Shown here: piece by piece, positions 10,935 to 21,300 of the stretch
How positions within the stretch are numbered: the stretch's first letter is position 1
Layout of the letters: each line of letters starts with the position of its first letter
Origin: Polytrichum commune
Lineage: Eukaryota > Streptophyta > Polytrichopsida > Polytrichales > Polytrichaceae
DNA length: 64,000 nt
Assembly (NCBI GenBank): GCA_950295325.1
Contig: OX485804.1
Span: 18,540,001-18,604,000, forward strand
Direction: 5' to 3'
The notes under the pieces: model-generated
What the model was told of the DNA's origin: nothing
The model's database searches: none
The model's input: the letters and a program-made list of their open reading frames with translations, nothing else
Translations under genes and position numbers: made by a program

Positions 10935-11205
10935 ATCTGGCCTTCTATGTGTTGAAGGTGGAATATCAGTTTGCTCATAATCATAGAAATGTGATAAGAA
11001 AGAATAAGGTTGTAATAAACCTACAAGGTTGGTCCGTAGTGAGAGAAGAATTATCCCAAATTATTTGAGACCGAGGTTGAAAATGAGCAATAAAGGGCAA
11101 GGCAAGGGGTGAAGATGACCATCTCGCTACAAACTTTGTTCATATGTTTTTGTGTATGTGTAATATGCTTGCATTCTTATCTCTACTCCAATTGAATTCC
11201 AACAG
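10935..11205 (+). repeat. LTR-like repeat, copy 1 of 3 in the window
   Basis: Starts TGTTGAAGGTGG (about 10953), contains ATTATCCCAAATTATTTGAG and a GCAATAAAGG polyadenylation-like signal, and ends near TTCCAACA at 11205. These are typical marks of a short Ty1/copia LTR. Inverted relatives of its first half lie at 13493-13605 and 25445-25662. It stands upstream of the copia gag remnant at 12.8 kb in the right orientation to be its 5' LTR, but no primer binding site is recognisable. Confidence 0.55.
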
Positions 11206-11414
11206 GTTATGGGCCCACGCATGTAAGTAAATAGCCTAGAAATGTGATTGCTTTGAGGTTGTGGAGTGGATCTTGAGGAATTGGCACTTTGGAACTTCAG
11301 AGCATTGAAGAAGGCGTATTTGGTTGTTGTACGTGTTGCTTTGTGTTTTTTTTTTTTGCTTGAATATTTGTTTGATGCGAACAATGTTAACGTCAATGTT
11401 TTAAGTGTGGAGAG

Positions 11415-11830
11415 GTTTATTTGAGAGATTTGGAGGTGTTAAAACTCCAAAAAGATCCGACGAGTGTTTTGAGCGTGAAGAAACTTATTAGAGAAGTTTG
11501 GAGGCGTTTGGATTTCAAAAGGATTTGGCTTGAGTGTTATGAGTGTTAAAATGCTTATTTGAGAGGTTTGGAGGTGTCCAGATTTCAAAACAATTTGACT
11601 TGAGTGTTGCGAGTGTTTGGAAGCTTATTTGAGAGGTTTGGAGGTTTTTAAACTTCAAAAGAATCTAACTTGAGGGTTGTGAATGTTGAAAAGCTTCTTT
11701 GAGAGGTTTGAATGTGTTTAGACTTTAAAACCATGTGACTTTAGTGTATTGAGTGTCGAAAAACTTATTTGAGAGTTTTGGAGGTTTTTAGACTTCAAAA
11801 CATCTGACTTGAGTGTTTAAAGGCGTCTTT
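11415..11830. repeat. Degenerate 70-base tandem repeat
   Basis: The motif GAGAGGTTTGGAGGTGT recurs with changes at about 11422, 11491, 11563, 11632, 11700 and 11770. Each copy is followed by GACTTCAAAA and TGACTTGAGTGTT. About six units at 68-72 base spacing. Confidence 0.8.
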
Positions 11831-12464
11831 GTGAGGCGTCTTTGTGAGGCTTGAGTGTTGGAGAACTTGTTTGAAACCATTCAAGGTGTTTTGAGTTAAA
11901 ATAAATGTTGTTTAAGTGCCTTGGATTTAAAGGCTTAAGTGAGTGCATTGGATGTGATTTGAGATTTTTTTTTAAAAAAAAACCAAAAAACATATAACTT
12001 GAATGATTGGAGAGTGCAAAGGGCATATTGGAGAGAAAACACATCCATTGGAGTGAAACAAAATATAATTTGAACGATCCTATAGTCCTAACACACATTT
12101 CAGATGAAATGGATTCATTTGAGGCGAAGAATATCCAAATTGAGTGAGTTGTTAGTTTTAAGGCATATTTGAGAGCAAAAGCTCTTATTTGTGGTGAACT
12201 AGATATGACTTGAGTGGTTTGAGGGTCCAAAAATCTAGATTCATACCACAAGGCCAATTTGTAGTTGAAATGAACCTTATTTGAATGCATTGGAATGGAA
12301 ACACAAAAATTGAAGGCAAGAGCGTTCATTTGGAGTTTAAAATGATCTAACTTGAATCATTTGAGTGTTGAAACGTTGATTTGAGAGATAGGCTAGTCAT
12401 TTGAGCTCAGATGAACATATATGAGTGTTTTGAATGTTGGAAAGCATATTTGAGGGATAAGACT
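11831..12464. repeat. Diverged continuation of the TTGAGTG-type repeat
   Basis: The same vocabulary (TTGAGTG, GCATATTTGAG, GGAGTGAAA) recurs without a clean period. Probably the same array further decayed. No coding is evident. Confidence 0.45.
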
Positions 12465-12745
12465 AATTATTTGATGTGAAGAAGATTTTGTTTGAGTGAT
12501 TTGAGTGTCTTATGACTTTTCTTGAGGTGTAGAGGATTTGAATTGATGTATTTGAGAGTGTAAGGTATATTTGAGGTGAAGAAGATTTTTTTGAGTGATT
12601 TGAATGTCTTAATATTTCTCTTAAGGTGCAAAAACTTGATTTGAGGTATTTGAGAGTATATTTGAGGTGAAATAGATCTTATTTGAGTGATATGAGTGTC
12701 ATAAGAGTATTTTGGGTTGAAGAAGATATGGTTTACAAATTTTGA
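12465..12745. repeat. Tandem repeat, about 90-100 base period
   Basis: GAGGTGAAGAAGATTTTnTTTGAGTGATTTGAGTGTC-like blocks start near 12474, 12574 and 12664 with substitutions. A 127-residue - strand frame across it is a by-product of the low stop content of this repeat. Confidence 0.65.
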
Positions 12746-12805
12746 GCATACAAACTCATTCTTTAAAGAAAAGATGACATATTTTGAAAGTGAAGGGGTT
12801 AGAGT

Positions 12806-13482
12806 CATGGACAAATTCCACAAAGAGAAATTTATCATTTGGAAGTTCAAATTGGATATGGTTTTGGGTTTTATGAAACTTTAGGACGTTGTAGACAAAT
12901 TCAAGAAGGCTACAACTTCTAATGCATATCCCAAAATGTTGAAGGAGTACTAAAGGCGCGTCAAGAAGGTAATGTCTATTATTGGCCTCAACTTGGCAGA
13001 CAACCAACTTACGTATATCAAGAGTTGCAAAGGACTAGCGGAGGCATGGAAAACCCTTTGCAACATTCATGAAACAAAGAGTATAACCAACATTCTCTTC
13101 ATTCGCTACAAGTTCTTCACGTGCAAGATGATGATGACTTGTTGGATCACGTCAATAAGGTCAAAACGTTTGCGGATCAACTCACGTATTTGGAGGAAAA
13201 CATCATTATAAATTTGCTCGAGAGTTTTCTGGCCTTGTACAAATGATCACGGCTTTAGAGACGATGCCAATGTAGGAATTGACGATGGAGTACGTGACGG
13301 CATGTTTGATGCACGAGATGTCGAAGTGCAAAGAGAATGAGTCCCAATGTGAAGATGCGACGATGGTGAAGCGTCAAGGCAAAGTGGGTGATCCACCTTC
13401 ACGGCAAGGTGTAAGGACATATTTCTATTGTGGAAAACTGGGCCACATTGCGTGTTTTTGGCTACAAAACGAAGAACAATAA
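12806..13482 (+). pseudogene. Ty1/copia gag remnant
   Basis: One frame reads GLNLADNQLTYIKSCKGLAE then AWKTLCNIHETKS and ILFIRYKFFT, the conserved core of plant copia gag polyproteins. After a frameshift near 13125 it continues DLLDHVNKVKTFADQLTYLE. Near 13427 the zinc knuckle appears as YFYCGKLGHIACFW: Cys and His are kept at the middle positions, but the first Cys reads Tyr and the last reads Trp. Stops at several places make it a pseudogene. Gag packages element RNA into virus-like particles. The pol region does not follow directly. Confidence 0.85.
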
Positions 13483-13492
13483 AAAATGATAT

Positions 13493-13605
13493 CTTGTAAG
13501 CTTATTACAACCTTATTATTACTAGTATAATATTTCTATGACTACGTTCAACATATGTAATTTAATAATAACTCTATAATCTAATGCTCCACCTTCAACA
13601 CTCTC
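13493..13605 (-). repeat. LTR-like repeat, copy 2 (inverted fragment)
   Basis: GTAAGCTTATTACAACCTTA through CTCCACCTTCAACA matches the reverse complement of about 10953-11050, with small internal insertions. It abuts the gag remnant. Confidence 0.7.
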
Positions 13606-13908
13606 ACTTTAAGATCAGTCGAAGACTTGTAAAACTATTGAGTTTTTTTTAATTTCTCAGCTCCATATAGTGAGTTTCTAACATTGCCCATAAGTTTTTT
13701 TTAATTTTATGCCCAATTGCTTCATTTCAACTCAAAAAACCTTTGAATATTGCCACATTGGCCCGTTCATCATCAGGTTGATGCAAAATGTAGTTCTTCC
13801 ACCTTTTTCCGAGCAGTCGATACTCCCTTGTGGGGCATTGCCGCACATCTCCTAGTAACTTCTAGAAACCATTCACAAAGCACACAAATGAACCAAGTAT
13901 CAGCAAAG

Positions 13909-14346
13909 GTTATGAATTATGCACGGGTAGATCACTCCATTGTCAAGTTGAACACCACGTGCGACCAAAAAAAATCTTCTTTTGGTAAGTTGCACCACCA
14001 AAATGGGTCAAAATTTTATCAAAAAAATTTCATGAGTAGATATACACAGTACCTATGACATAGTCAAAAGTGGTAACTAAATTTGATGATTTGTTTTTTT
14101 CATAAAACATACCGTTTCTAACTAGAATGACACAGAAATGAACTAAAAAAATTACTAAAAAAAATAAAGATGACCAAAAATTTCAAAAATATATACAAAA
14201 GATACTATCAATGGTTATGTATATGTAGAAAAAATATCATAAATTTTAAATTTATATATGACATGTAATGTAGGGGTAGCAAACTTTGTCCGCACGTGGT
14301 GTCAACTTGACAATGAAGTGACCTCCCCGTGGGATTATGACACCAA
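13909..14346. repeat. Foldback / MITE-like element with about 60-base inverted arms
   Basis: The left arm (13909-13970), containing CATTGTCAAGTTGAACACC, pairs with the right arm (14284-14346), containing GGTGTCAACTTGACAATG. The AT-rich interior has no coding. It has the form of a small non-autonomous element; target duplication not resolved. Confidence 0.6.
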
Positions 14347-14763
14347 CATATGAGTTACACTCACTGACATACGATTGTCAATGTCCATTTCTTGAATGCA
14401 CCGGAAAACAACACCTGACAGTCCATCACCTTCCATGTCTATGAGCTCCTGCTTACACACCACACTGCATTCATTAAGAAGGAATGAACATATTCAAACG
14501 TTTTCAATTGAATGCTTCACACTACAGAGCCAACACCTGATGACATTAGAGGCCTTGAACTCATCCGAAGGCCATACCAAAAAAAAATTGATATTGAATT
14601 TTGTGTGGTCATGGGCCTTCAAGTGAAGTGGAAAGACATACACAACCAGGGTCTCAACCAAATGTTATTTCACTACCGTCCTAGTCAAGTGGCCCCATTT
14701 ACACAATAGGTTATAGAAAACTAAAGCTTGTGAGGTTTTGAAATGTGATGGTGTCATGGTTTT

Positions 14764-14907
14764 GAGTTAGATCCAGTTAGATACAGGAAGTTAGAAGGAG
14801 TTGTCCAAGTGCTTGAGGCTCTTGAGGCGCCACTTGTTGAACAATCTCTCTCCCCTACATTGCTGAAGCTTCAGCAGATTCTGGAATCAATACGTAAAGT
14901 TCTCCAG
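14764..14907 (+). pseudogene. Exon-like fragment ending in a 5' splice site
   Basis: A 48-codon open stretch encodes an amphipathic, Leu/Glu-rich peptide (including RKLEGVVQVLEALEAPLVEQ) and ends CTCCAG followed by GTAACA, a plausible donor. A TGA in the same frame lies about 20 bases upstream, and no matching exon was found on either side. I do not recognise the family. It could be a captured or relict gene fragment. Confidence 0.35.
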
Positions 14908-15663
14908 GTAACAATGTGGTTCAAGTGATCTTTTTATGGGTTTCTCCTAGATTAGCTTGGGCTATTTGTGCTTCTTGTTGAAGCTTGAGGATCAGGTCTG
15001 TATGGAATTTGTGAAATCAATAATTCTTTCTATTGGACCTCATTCTGAATTGAAATACTAATGTTGAGGTACAAGTGCTTGTGTGTTCCATTTGCAGCCT
15101 TGAATTGTATTGTTCTCCTTATTAACGTACAAGCAGGTTAAGAAGTGTGTCCTTGTTTGGTGCTCTGTAGTTTATGTGTGTCAAACTAACAGTCTTGCTT
15201 AAGGTGTGCAATGCAGCAAGGAACCCAAAAGGAGTGGAGAAAGGAAATCACTCATGGAAAGAGGAGGCCCACCTTACATAACCTACACGCTCCACAATCT
15301 CCTAGTCGACATGCAACGACATTATACTGTAGTTCAAAAGCAAACCCTAGAAGCTCCAATGAAACAAGGCACTCACTCACCTGGGCAGCGGCGCGCGTCT
15401 AACGAATACACTTGGTGCATCAAATTGGCCTCGCAACAATTTGGGGTGGTGCTTGTCGAGTGATTTCTTCCACCATTCCCTGCCTGCCTCTCTCTCTCTC
15501 TCTTCGCGCCGCCTCGTCAATCGGACAGGGGGTCTTCGGGTAGCCGGCCTGAAATTTCCATAGTTGTACGCATACGAAGAATACCATACGAAGAATACCT
15601 GTACATAACCAGATCCAACATACGGACGAGTTGATAACCGCTAGCTAGATTGAACAATCAGGG

Positions 15664-15752
15664 TCCATAGCATCTTTCCCGGGGTACATGGTATCTTCCC
15701 AGGGTACAAAGCATCTTACCCGGGGTGCAGAGAATAATACCCGGGGTACCCA
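15664..15752. repeat. 21-base tandem repeat, four units
   Basis: GCATCTTTCCCGGGGTACAT-type units repeat four times with changes (CCCGGGGTAC, CCCAGGGTAC, CCCGGGGTGC, CCCGGGGTAC). It lies next to the 5'-truncated LTR at 15786. Confidence 0.8.
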
Positions 15753-15785
15753 GGAACGTCATTAAATAGCCTTTTTGGCATTCCC

Positions 15786-16642
15786 TACATGCATGGTTAG
15801 CTCCCAAAAACCCCGGACCTCCAAGATCATGGCTTGGTCACCAAACCCTCCTACTCATGCATTTGGGACTCTCCCCTTAGTAGGTAGCCCATGGCTAAGG
15901 TGGACTTCCATCCATGGAAGTCCACTCTTGAGTTAATCATCGTGTTGCCAAAACAACACTACAACTACCCGGAGCACATTGCCAAGTGTGCTCCGGGGGG
16001 GTCGGTCGGCTAAGCCGCCTCACCCATATAAGCCTCTAGGACTTTGGGCGGGGCCCCTACCCCACCATCAAGTATCCTTTTGTCTCTCTACAAGGGTTGG
16101 GGCCAAGTGGACATTTTCCCTTAGCCGTTGGGGCTAGAACCCCCCCCCCCCCTAGCAACTTCAGACCACCATAACTTCTACATATGATGTCTGATGCTAT
16201 CAACCAACCACTTTATCGTCATCTGCTCTTTGTGTAGATGCGGATGGACACCTCATGTGCCCCATTCGCGCAAGTATTAAGGAAGTTATGGCTCTTCAAA
16301 CCTTGGCAGTCCCGGGCACCACTCCAAGGTCACCGCTGTCCCAGGGTGCTGTCCTGGGACAGCGCCTCACTCAAATAGCCATATCTCCTAGCTTGCACCT
16401 CCAATTGAGATGTTCCTTAGCATTCTAGAATTCGGCCGCCATAAGCTACTCATAACTCATGGCCTTAGCCTCATGACTCTTAGTCTCCATGGGTGAGAGG
16501 CGTTCTCAACACCCAGGGCCCTCACCCACACTAAGAGTACTTGGGCCCTCTCACCAATGGCGCCACAAGTCCCGGGTGTCACTCCGGGGTCCCCCTTCTG
16601 CCCATGGTGTTGCGGGCACTCCTCATGGAGAGGTGCGCGACA
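15786..16642 (-). repeat. Third chromovirus LTR, truncated at its left end
   Basis: Homologous to 6286-7216 (reverse) and 5260-6235 (same orientation). It begins inside the LTR at CATGCATGGTTAGCTCCC and ends at CGACA (16642). The first 100 or so LTR bases are missing. It has been joined to copia-derived sequence at 16643. A C-tract of about 12 lies at 16141-16152. Confidence 0.85.
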
Positions 16643-16814
16643 TCTTCAATTGCAATTCGCTTACCTTCCACTTGCTCGTTGTCATGCACGGATTGTTCAC
16701 CGCCATCGAACAATGGTGATTTAGAAGATTCATCCACCACCACCACCATTGTAGGGCCTTCATTTCTCCCATTTGGATGCATCTTAAAAGCATTGCTCAT
16801 GTTTCTCAAACCCT
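16643..16814 (-). pseudogene. Possible copia linker fragment, antisense
   Basis: The - strand frame has KMHPNGRNEG, a run of four Val and acidic residues (DESSKSPLFDGGEQ). It resembles the acidic linker between copia integrase and RT, but there is no firm motif. It would be opposite in orientation to the integrase piece at 16815. Confidence 0.3.
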
Positions 16815-17075
16815 TGTCGCAATGACAAAGTGTATGCTCAAAGCTCAAAAACTCAAGAAGTCGTTTTGGGCGGAAGCGGTAGCAAATGTGGTTTATACCC
16901 TAAATCGATGTCCAATGAGGGCCTTGTGCTCCGTTACACCTAAAAAAAGTGGAGCAGTAGGAGACCTTCTGTTGCACATATGCGTGTATTTGGAAGCATT
17001 GTTTATGCAGTGGTTCCGGACGGGAAGAGTGGCAAGCTCGATGCAACTTACCTTGAGGTTTCTCATGTAGGCTGC
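16815..17075 (+). pseudogene. Ty1/copia integrase fragment with frameshift
   Basis: The frame reads AMTKCMLKAQKLKKSFWAEA then VVYTLNRCPMRAL, the conserved end of the copia integrase core (MxRxMLxxxxLPxxFWAEA, then YLxNRxP). Near 16945 the frame shifts and continues [20 protein letters not shown] with GKLD, the usual following block. Only this portion is present. It may come from the same element as the gag remnant at 12.8 kb. Confidence 0.85.
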
Positions 17076-17145
17076 TCACCCACTAGATTGTAATGAAAAT
17101 GTAGATGCCACAAAGTGAAATCCACATTTCCACTACAATCTAGTG
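17074..17145. repeat. Inverted repeat with 14-base arms
   Basis: CCCACTAGATTGTA and TACAATCTAGTGGG form a perfect inverted pair. A related locus at 43100-43125 has the same flanks (GTAGGCYGCTCACCCAC and CTAGTGGGCA) but lacks the inside, like an empty or collapsed version. Confidence 0.65.
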
Positions 17146-18332
17146 GGCAAAGTGGCCTAAATGGAAACTTACCCCATGTCTCCAACATTGCTTATGGTAT
17201 TACCAAGGAATCAATAATGTCATGACCCCAATTTTGAGTGCTAAAGTGAGGAGATATTGGTCTCAAAATGAGCGGTTATGACAAAATCTAGACATTAATA
17301 ATGTCTTCGGACCAACTTTTGACTTCAAAAAAATTACAATAATTTCAATCTAAAGAAAGAAATACCCAAAAATTTACAATCCTTTGGATTTCTATCTTCC
17401 TACGTGGGAAAAATTTGCACCGTCTTACACTTCTCCAAATTGGCACAAAATCTCTTAAGTGGTCGGGTTTGGGCGCCTCTACTCTAGTCGTTTTTTGGAA
17501 CCTTAGGGTTGCTTTACGCTAGGAGTCAAGGCCATGAAATCTTGGGACCAACTTAACCAATATTTGAGTTCTTTTGAAGCTTGGGCTGGCCTCAAGTGAA
17601 CAATAAAAAGCGTACTCGTTGGTCCCAAGGCCCTTTTTAGGCCCCCCAATCCATGAGGGTTCCTTTTGTGCCTTGGGGGCCATCTCAAGGCCAACATTTC
17701 ATAAATTAAAATATTCAATCAATAAATTGTCCTTAACTCCTAGTCTGAAGCTCTTCGAGTTTGCCTTAAGCTCTCAACCAATAGGATTGCGAGATTTCCC
17801 TCGGCCCTTGGCCTCAATTCCTAGTGTAAAGTGGGCCTTAGTGCTCCCATGACAACTGATTCAGCAAGTTAAGAAGGAGGGTGAGTGAATATGGCTTAAA
17901 ACTTCTATCCCAGATGGACCACTCAGAAGCTGACACATCGGCAACATGGCTCCCAAACCGACTACGGTTCGAAAGAGGAGGATGAGGAGAGGATGTAGAA
18001 AGCGTGGATGAAGAAGGCTGGCAGACAGACAAAACAAACAGCAGCGGATGGAGGCATTTCCCGCCCTCGCACGACCTCGCCTGCTTCCCTTTCCATTCCG
18101 TTCCTTGGCTGGGCTTGGCTTGCCGTGCCTGCGCCCAAAGGGAGAGAGGGAAGACGCAACCCGCATCAATCATTCGGATTCAGACCTGGCCGCATTCAAT
18201 GTGAACAGTGGGAAGTGCTTGGAAAGCGCTGCGATCAGCGAGCTTCACCGGACTAGAGAAAAATGGTGCGGAGAGGCGGGAGTTCGATGAGGCAATCCAG
18301 GGCAGAATGTGATTAATTGATTGTTGGGAATC
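17146..18332. other. Intergenic stretch and AUG5 upstream region
   Basis: 17220-17700 is AT-rich with no recognisable coding; TGTCATGACCCC at about 17218 could be an old LTR border. From about 17900 the sequence becomes GC- and CpG-richer towards the AUG5 start, as expected for a promoter and 5' untranslated region. I could not place a TATA box or transcription start. Confidence 0.4.
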
Positions 18333-21300
18333 ATGATGCAGGCAGCGGGTAGTAATGGCGCTCCGACGCCGGAAGGCATCGTGGAATGGCTGCAGCAGGA
18401 AATGGGATACCGGACGCCGCCGTCCCCGGAGGCGTTGCGGAAGATTTGCAGGGGCAATATGATGCTCGTCTGGAAGTTCCTGCTGGACAGAGTCAAGTCC
18501 GACCAGACGGTCGAGAAGATTCGGCGCAACATTCACGTGCACGGCAGCCCGCTCAAGAGCTCGTTCACAACGAAGCGAGAGGGCGCGGACGACGCAGGCA
18601 AGATTGAGGCGGAGGCGCTCAAGATTGAGCGCACCAATTCGGGCAAGACTACTAGCACTGTGCGGAGGAAAGGGAGATCCAGGCCGGGCACGGCTGATAG
18701 TGCCAAGGGCAGGGAGGGCGTGGATAGAGAGAAAGAGAAGGACAAGGTGCCTGACAATGAGGAGTCTATCGAGAAAGCCTTGCGCGAGAGGGACGCTGCC
18801 GAGCACGAGGTGGAGAAATTGAGACTGTCCGTGCAGCGAATGGCCAAGGATTTGAAAAGCCGCATGCTCGATGTGTCCAAGGAGGAGCTTGAACGCCAGC
18901 GTCTTCTTGATGACAAGGCCAATGTGAGGTAAGTGCTTTCTTCTTCCCTTCAATTGCTCACTCCAAGAGACGATGTCACCAAATTCTTGCCAGTGGTTAT
19001 TTGAATTATTTTGCACTTATTCAATTCGCTCAGATTGGTCAGCTGTTGGATTCTATAGTCGAGAATGAGTTGCATTTGTTGTCATCCCCAGTAATTTTAG
19101 TGATGCGGAAGTTCCGGAGTGGAATTGAGATACGCAGTTGTTGATCTAGAGATTAGAGCACGCAATAGGGATATCAAATGATTACGGTGACTGTAAGGAG
19201 GGGACCTCAAACCTCACAGCACGAACCTCACTTGGAAAACACCTTATTGTTCGTGGGCGTAGACACAAGCAGGTGTTGTTGGAATCGTATGACCAACGGT
19301 CTGAGCAAACTGCTCGCATTTTTATGGAGTACTGGAGGCGCCTTCATTGTTATGTTGAGCAAGCAAGGGATGCACAAAGGGGGAAGAATGGAGGTCCAGA
19401 GTTTACAGGAGATCGCAATTCCCAGAGCAATGCAGATGCACATTATTCTTCGTCAACGAAGATGACGGATGAAGATCAAATGGTTCTGGAGACTCCTCAG
19501 GAGCGGAGCATTCGTCAGGCCTGTGAGGTCCTCTCTGCTTCACTAATAGACAAGATTAAGAGCTCCTTTCCAGCGTATGATGGCGTCAACAGCCAGGCAG
19601 ATGGGCAGCTGGAAGTCGCTAAATTGAGTTCATTGATGGACGGGGATGGCATACCAGAAGAAGTAAAAGACCGTGCGCTCAACTTGCTCAAAAATCCCCC
19701 TCACTTACTTCGAGCCCTAGCTGCTTACACCAAACGTGTTGTAACAATGATCAACTCTGAGACTGACAAAATTGATATAAGGGCTGATGCTGAACGGCTT
19801 AGGTGTGCTTTCCCTTCCACAAGCTCATCGTCACTTGATTTCTTAGGTTCTATTGGTGTCAGGCTACCCTGTGTTATCTATTGTTATAGAATTAAACACT
19901 CCTGAATTGCAATGAAGTAATCTGAACTTCTATTCATAAAAATTCTAAGAATACTAAGGGTGATTCTGGTGTGCTTCAAACGCGCAGTCAATATACCTCG
20001 AGCTGCTGAGCTTGGATACCTGACTTGCTCTATTCCTTGTTACAAGTACACCCTTCAGGAAGACTGGTCTTTGTCAACTATAGCGATCACTGCATTCGTT
20101 AATTATCTCCTGTCAATATTACGACTACACTGGTCGGAATCCGCTGTAATGCATCTTTCCGTCAGGTGTGCAGGTACAGATATGAGAACAATAGAGTCCT
20201 CGAGGATATCTCTGCTGAAGTAGATGATTTGCTCATTGCGCATCGTCGGAATCCCAGAGGTAGCAGTAAGGCAGCTAAAACTACGTTCAAACAACTTCGA
20301 GAGAGACAGGTCTACACCTTTGGCCTTTCATCACTCTGTGTTTGCGGTACATTTTAGCATATGCCTTCAACAGAGATGCATGAACTTGTGATAGTGCTAA
20401 CTCTAGATTCAGAATTCTTGTTGGATAGAGAGGTGATGGATTTGGTACAGTTGCAGCAACTGCAACAACACTGGGTAAGAAAAAATTTAGATGGTGTTGT
20501 GTATCTGTACGTTCATTTTTGCATTCTTCAGGGTCCCTCTTTGGTGCAAGAGCTGTGGTCTGAGATTTCTACTCTGTGAAAGCTTGCTAGTGTTAGGTAT
20601 TAGAATCTCAATCCTAGATGTGAATTACAAGTGACTGAGCTGAAATGCTATTTATTCCTCCCAGATGTTCCATGGAGATTGGTTTGCTGTTAAGGTGACG
20701 TTCACTAACTCATCAGTTGTTATGTATGTCAGAGGGCACACGCACACCAATTCATGGCTACTGAGGATGCTATTAACCAGGCTGATGTGGCCAAGAGGCG
20801 GAGTGATGAGCTTATAGCAAGAATCCATAACGTGGGAGGGGATGCTGCAAGTATTCAAAATGCTGGACCATTACGGCAATATGAGGTGAGACAACGTGCC
20901 TCCATCAAGCTCTACGCTTACTACATCAAGCTCTGGATGTTTATCCACTATGTGATTTTGATTGTCAGTCGGTGCTGACAATGATATGGCACTGAAAAGG
21001 TATAAAGAGTTGGGGGGTTAGGTATGTAGAGAGTGCTTTTCCCCTTATTCATTCACGAAGGCACTTAGATGTTAAATCAAAGAGAAAGACGGCCATGAGC
21101 AAGAAGTAAATTTTCAGTTTTGAACCATGTGCAGTTAGAGGTGTGGGCCAAGGATAGGGAGCTGGCAGGAACAAGAGCCAGTGTAAATACTCTTACATTA
21201 GAGGTTCAGCGTTTGAATAAGATGTGTGAGGAGCGGAGGAAGGCAGAGGAGGCACTTCGACAGAAATGGAAAAGGATTGAGGAGTTCGATTCGCGACGTA

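Noticed and set aside
18180-19016. 278-residue open frame on the - strand
   Set aside because: It lies over AUG5 exon 1 and its flanks; the + strand encodes a clear AUG5 protein, so this is a shadow frame.
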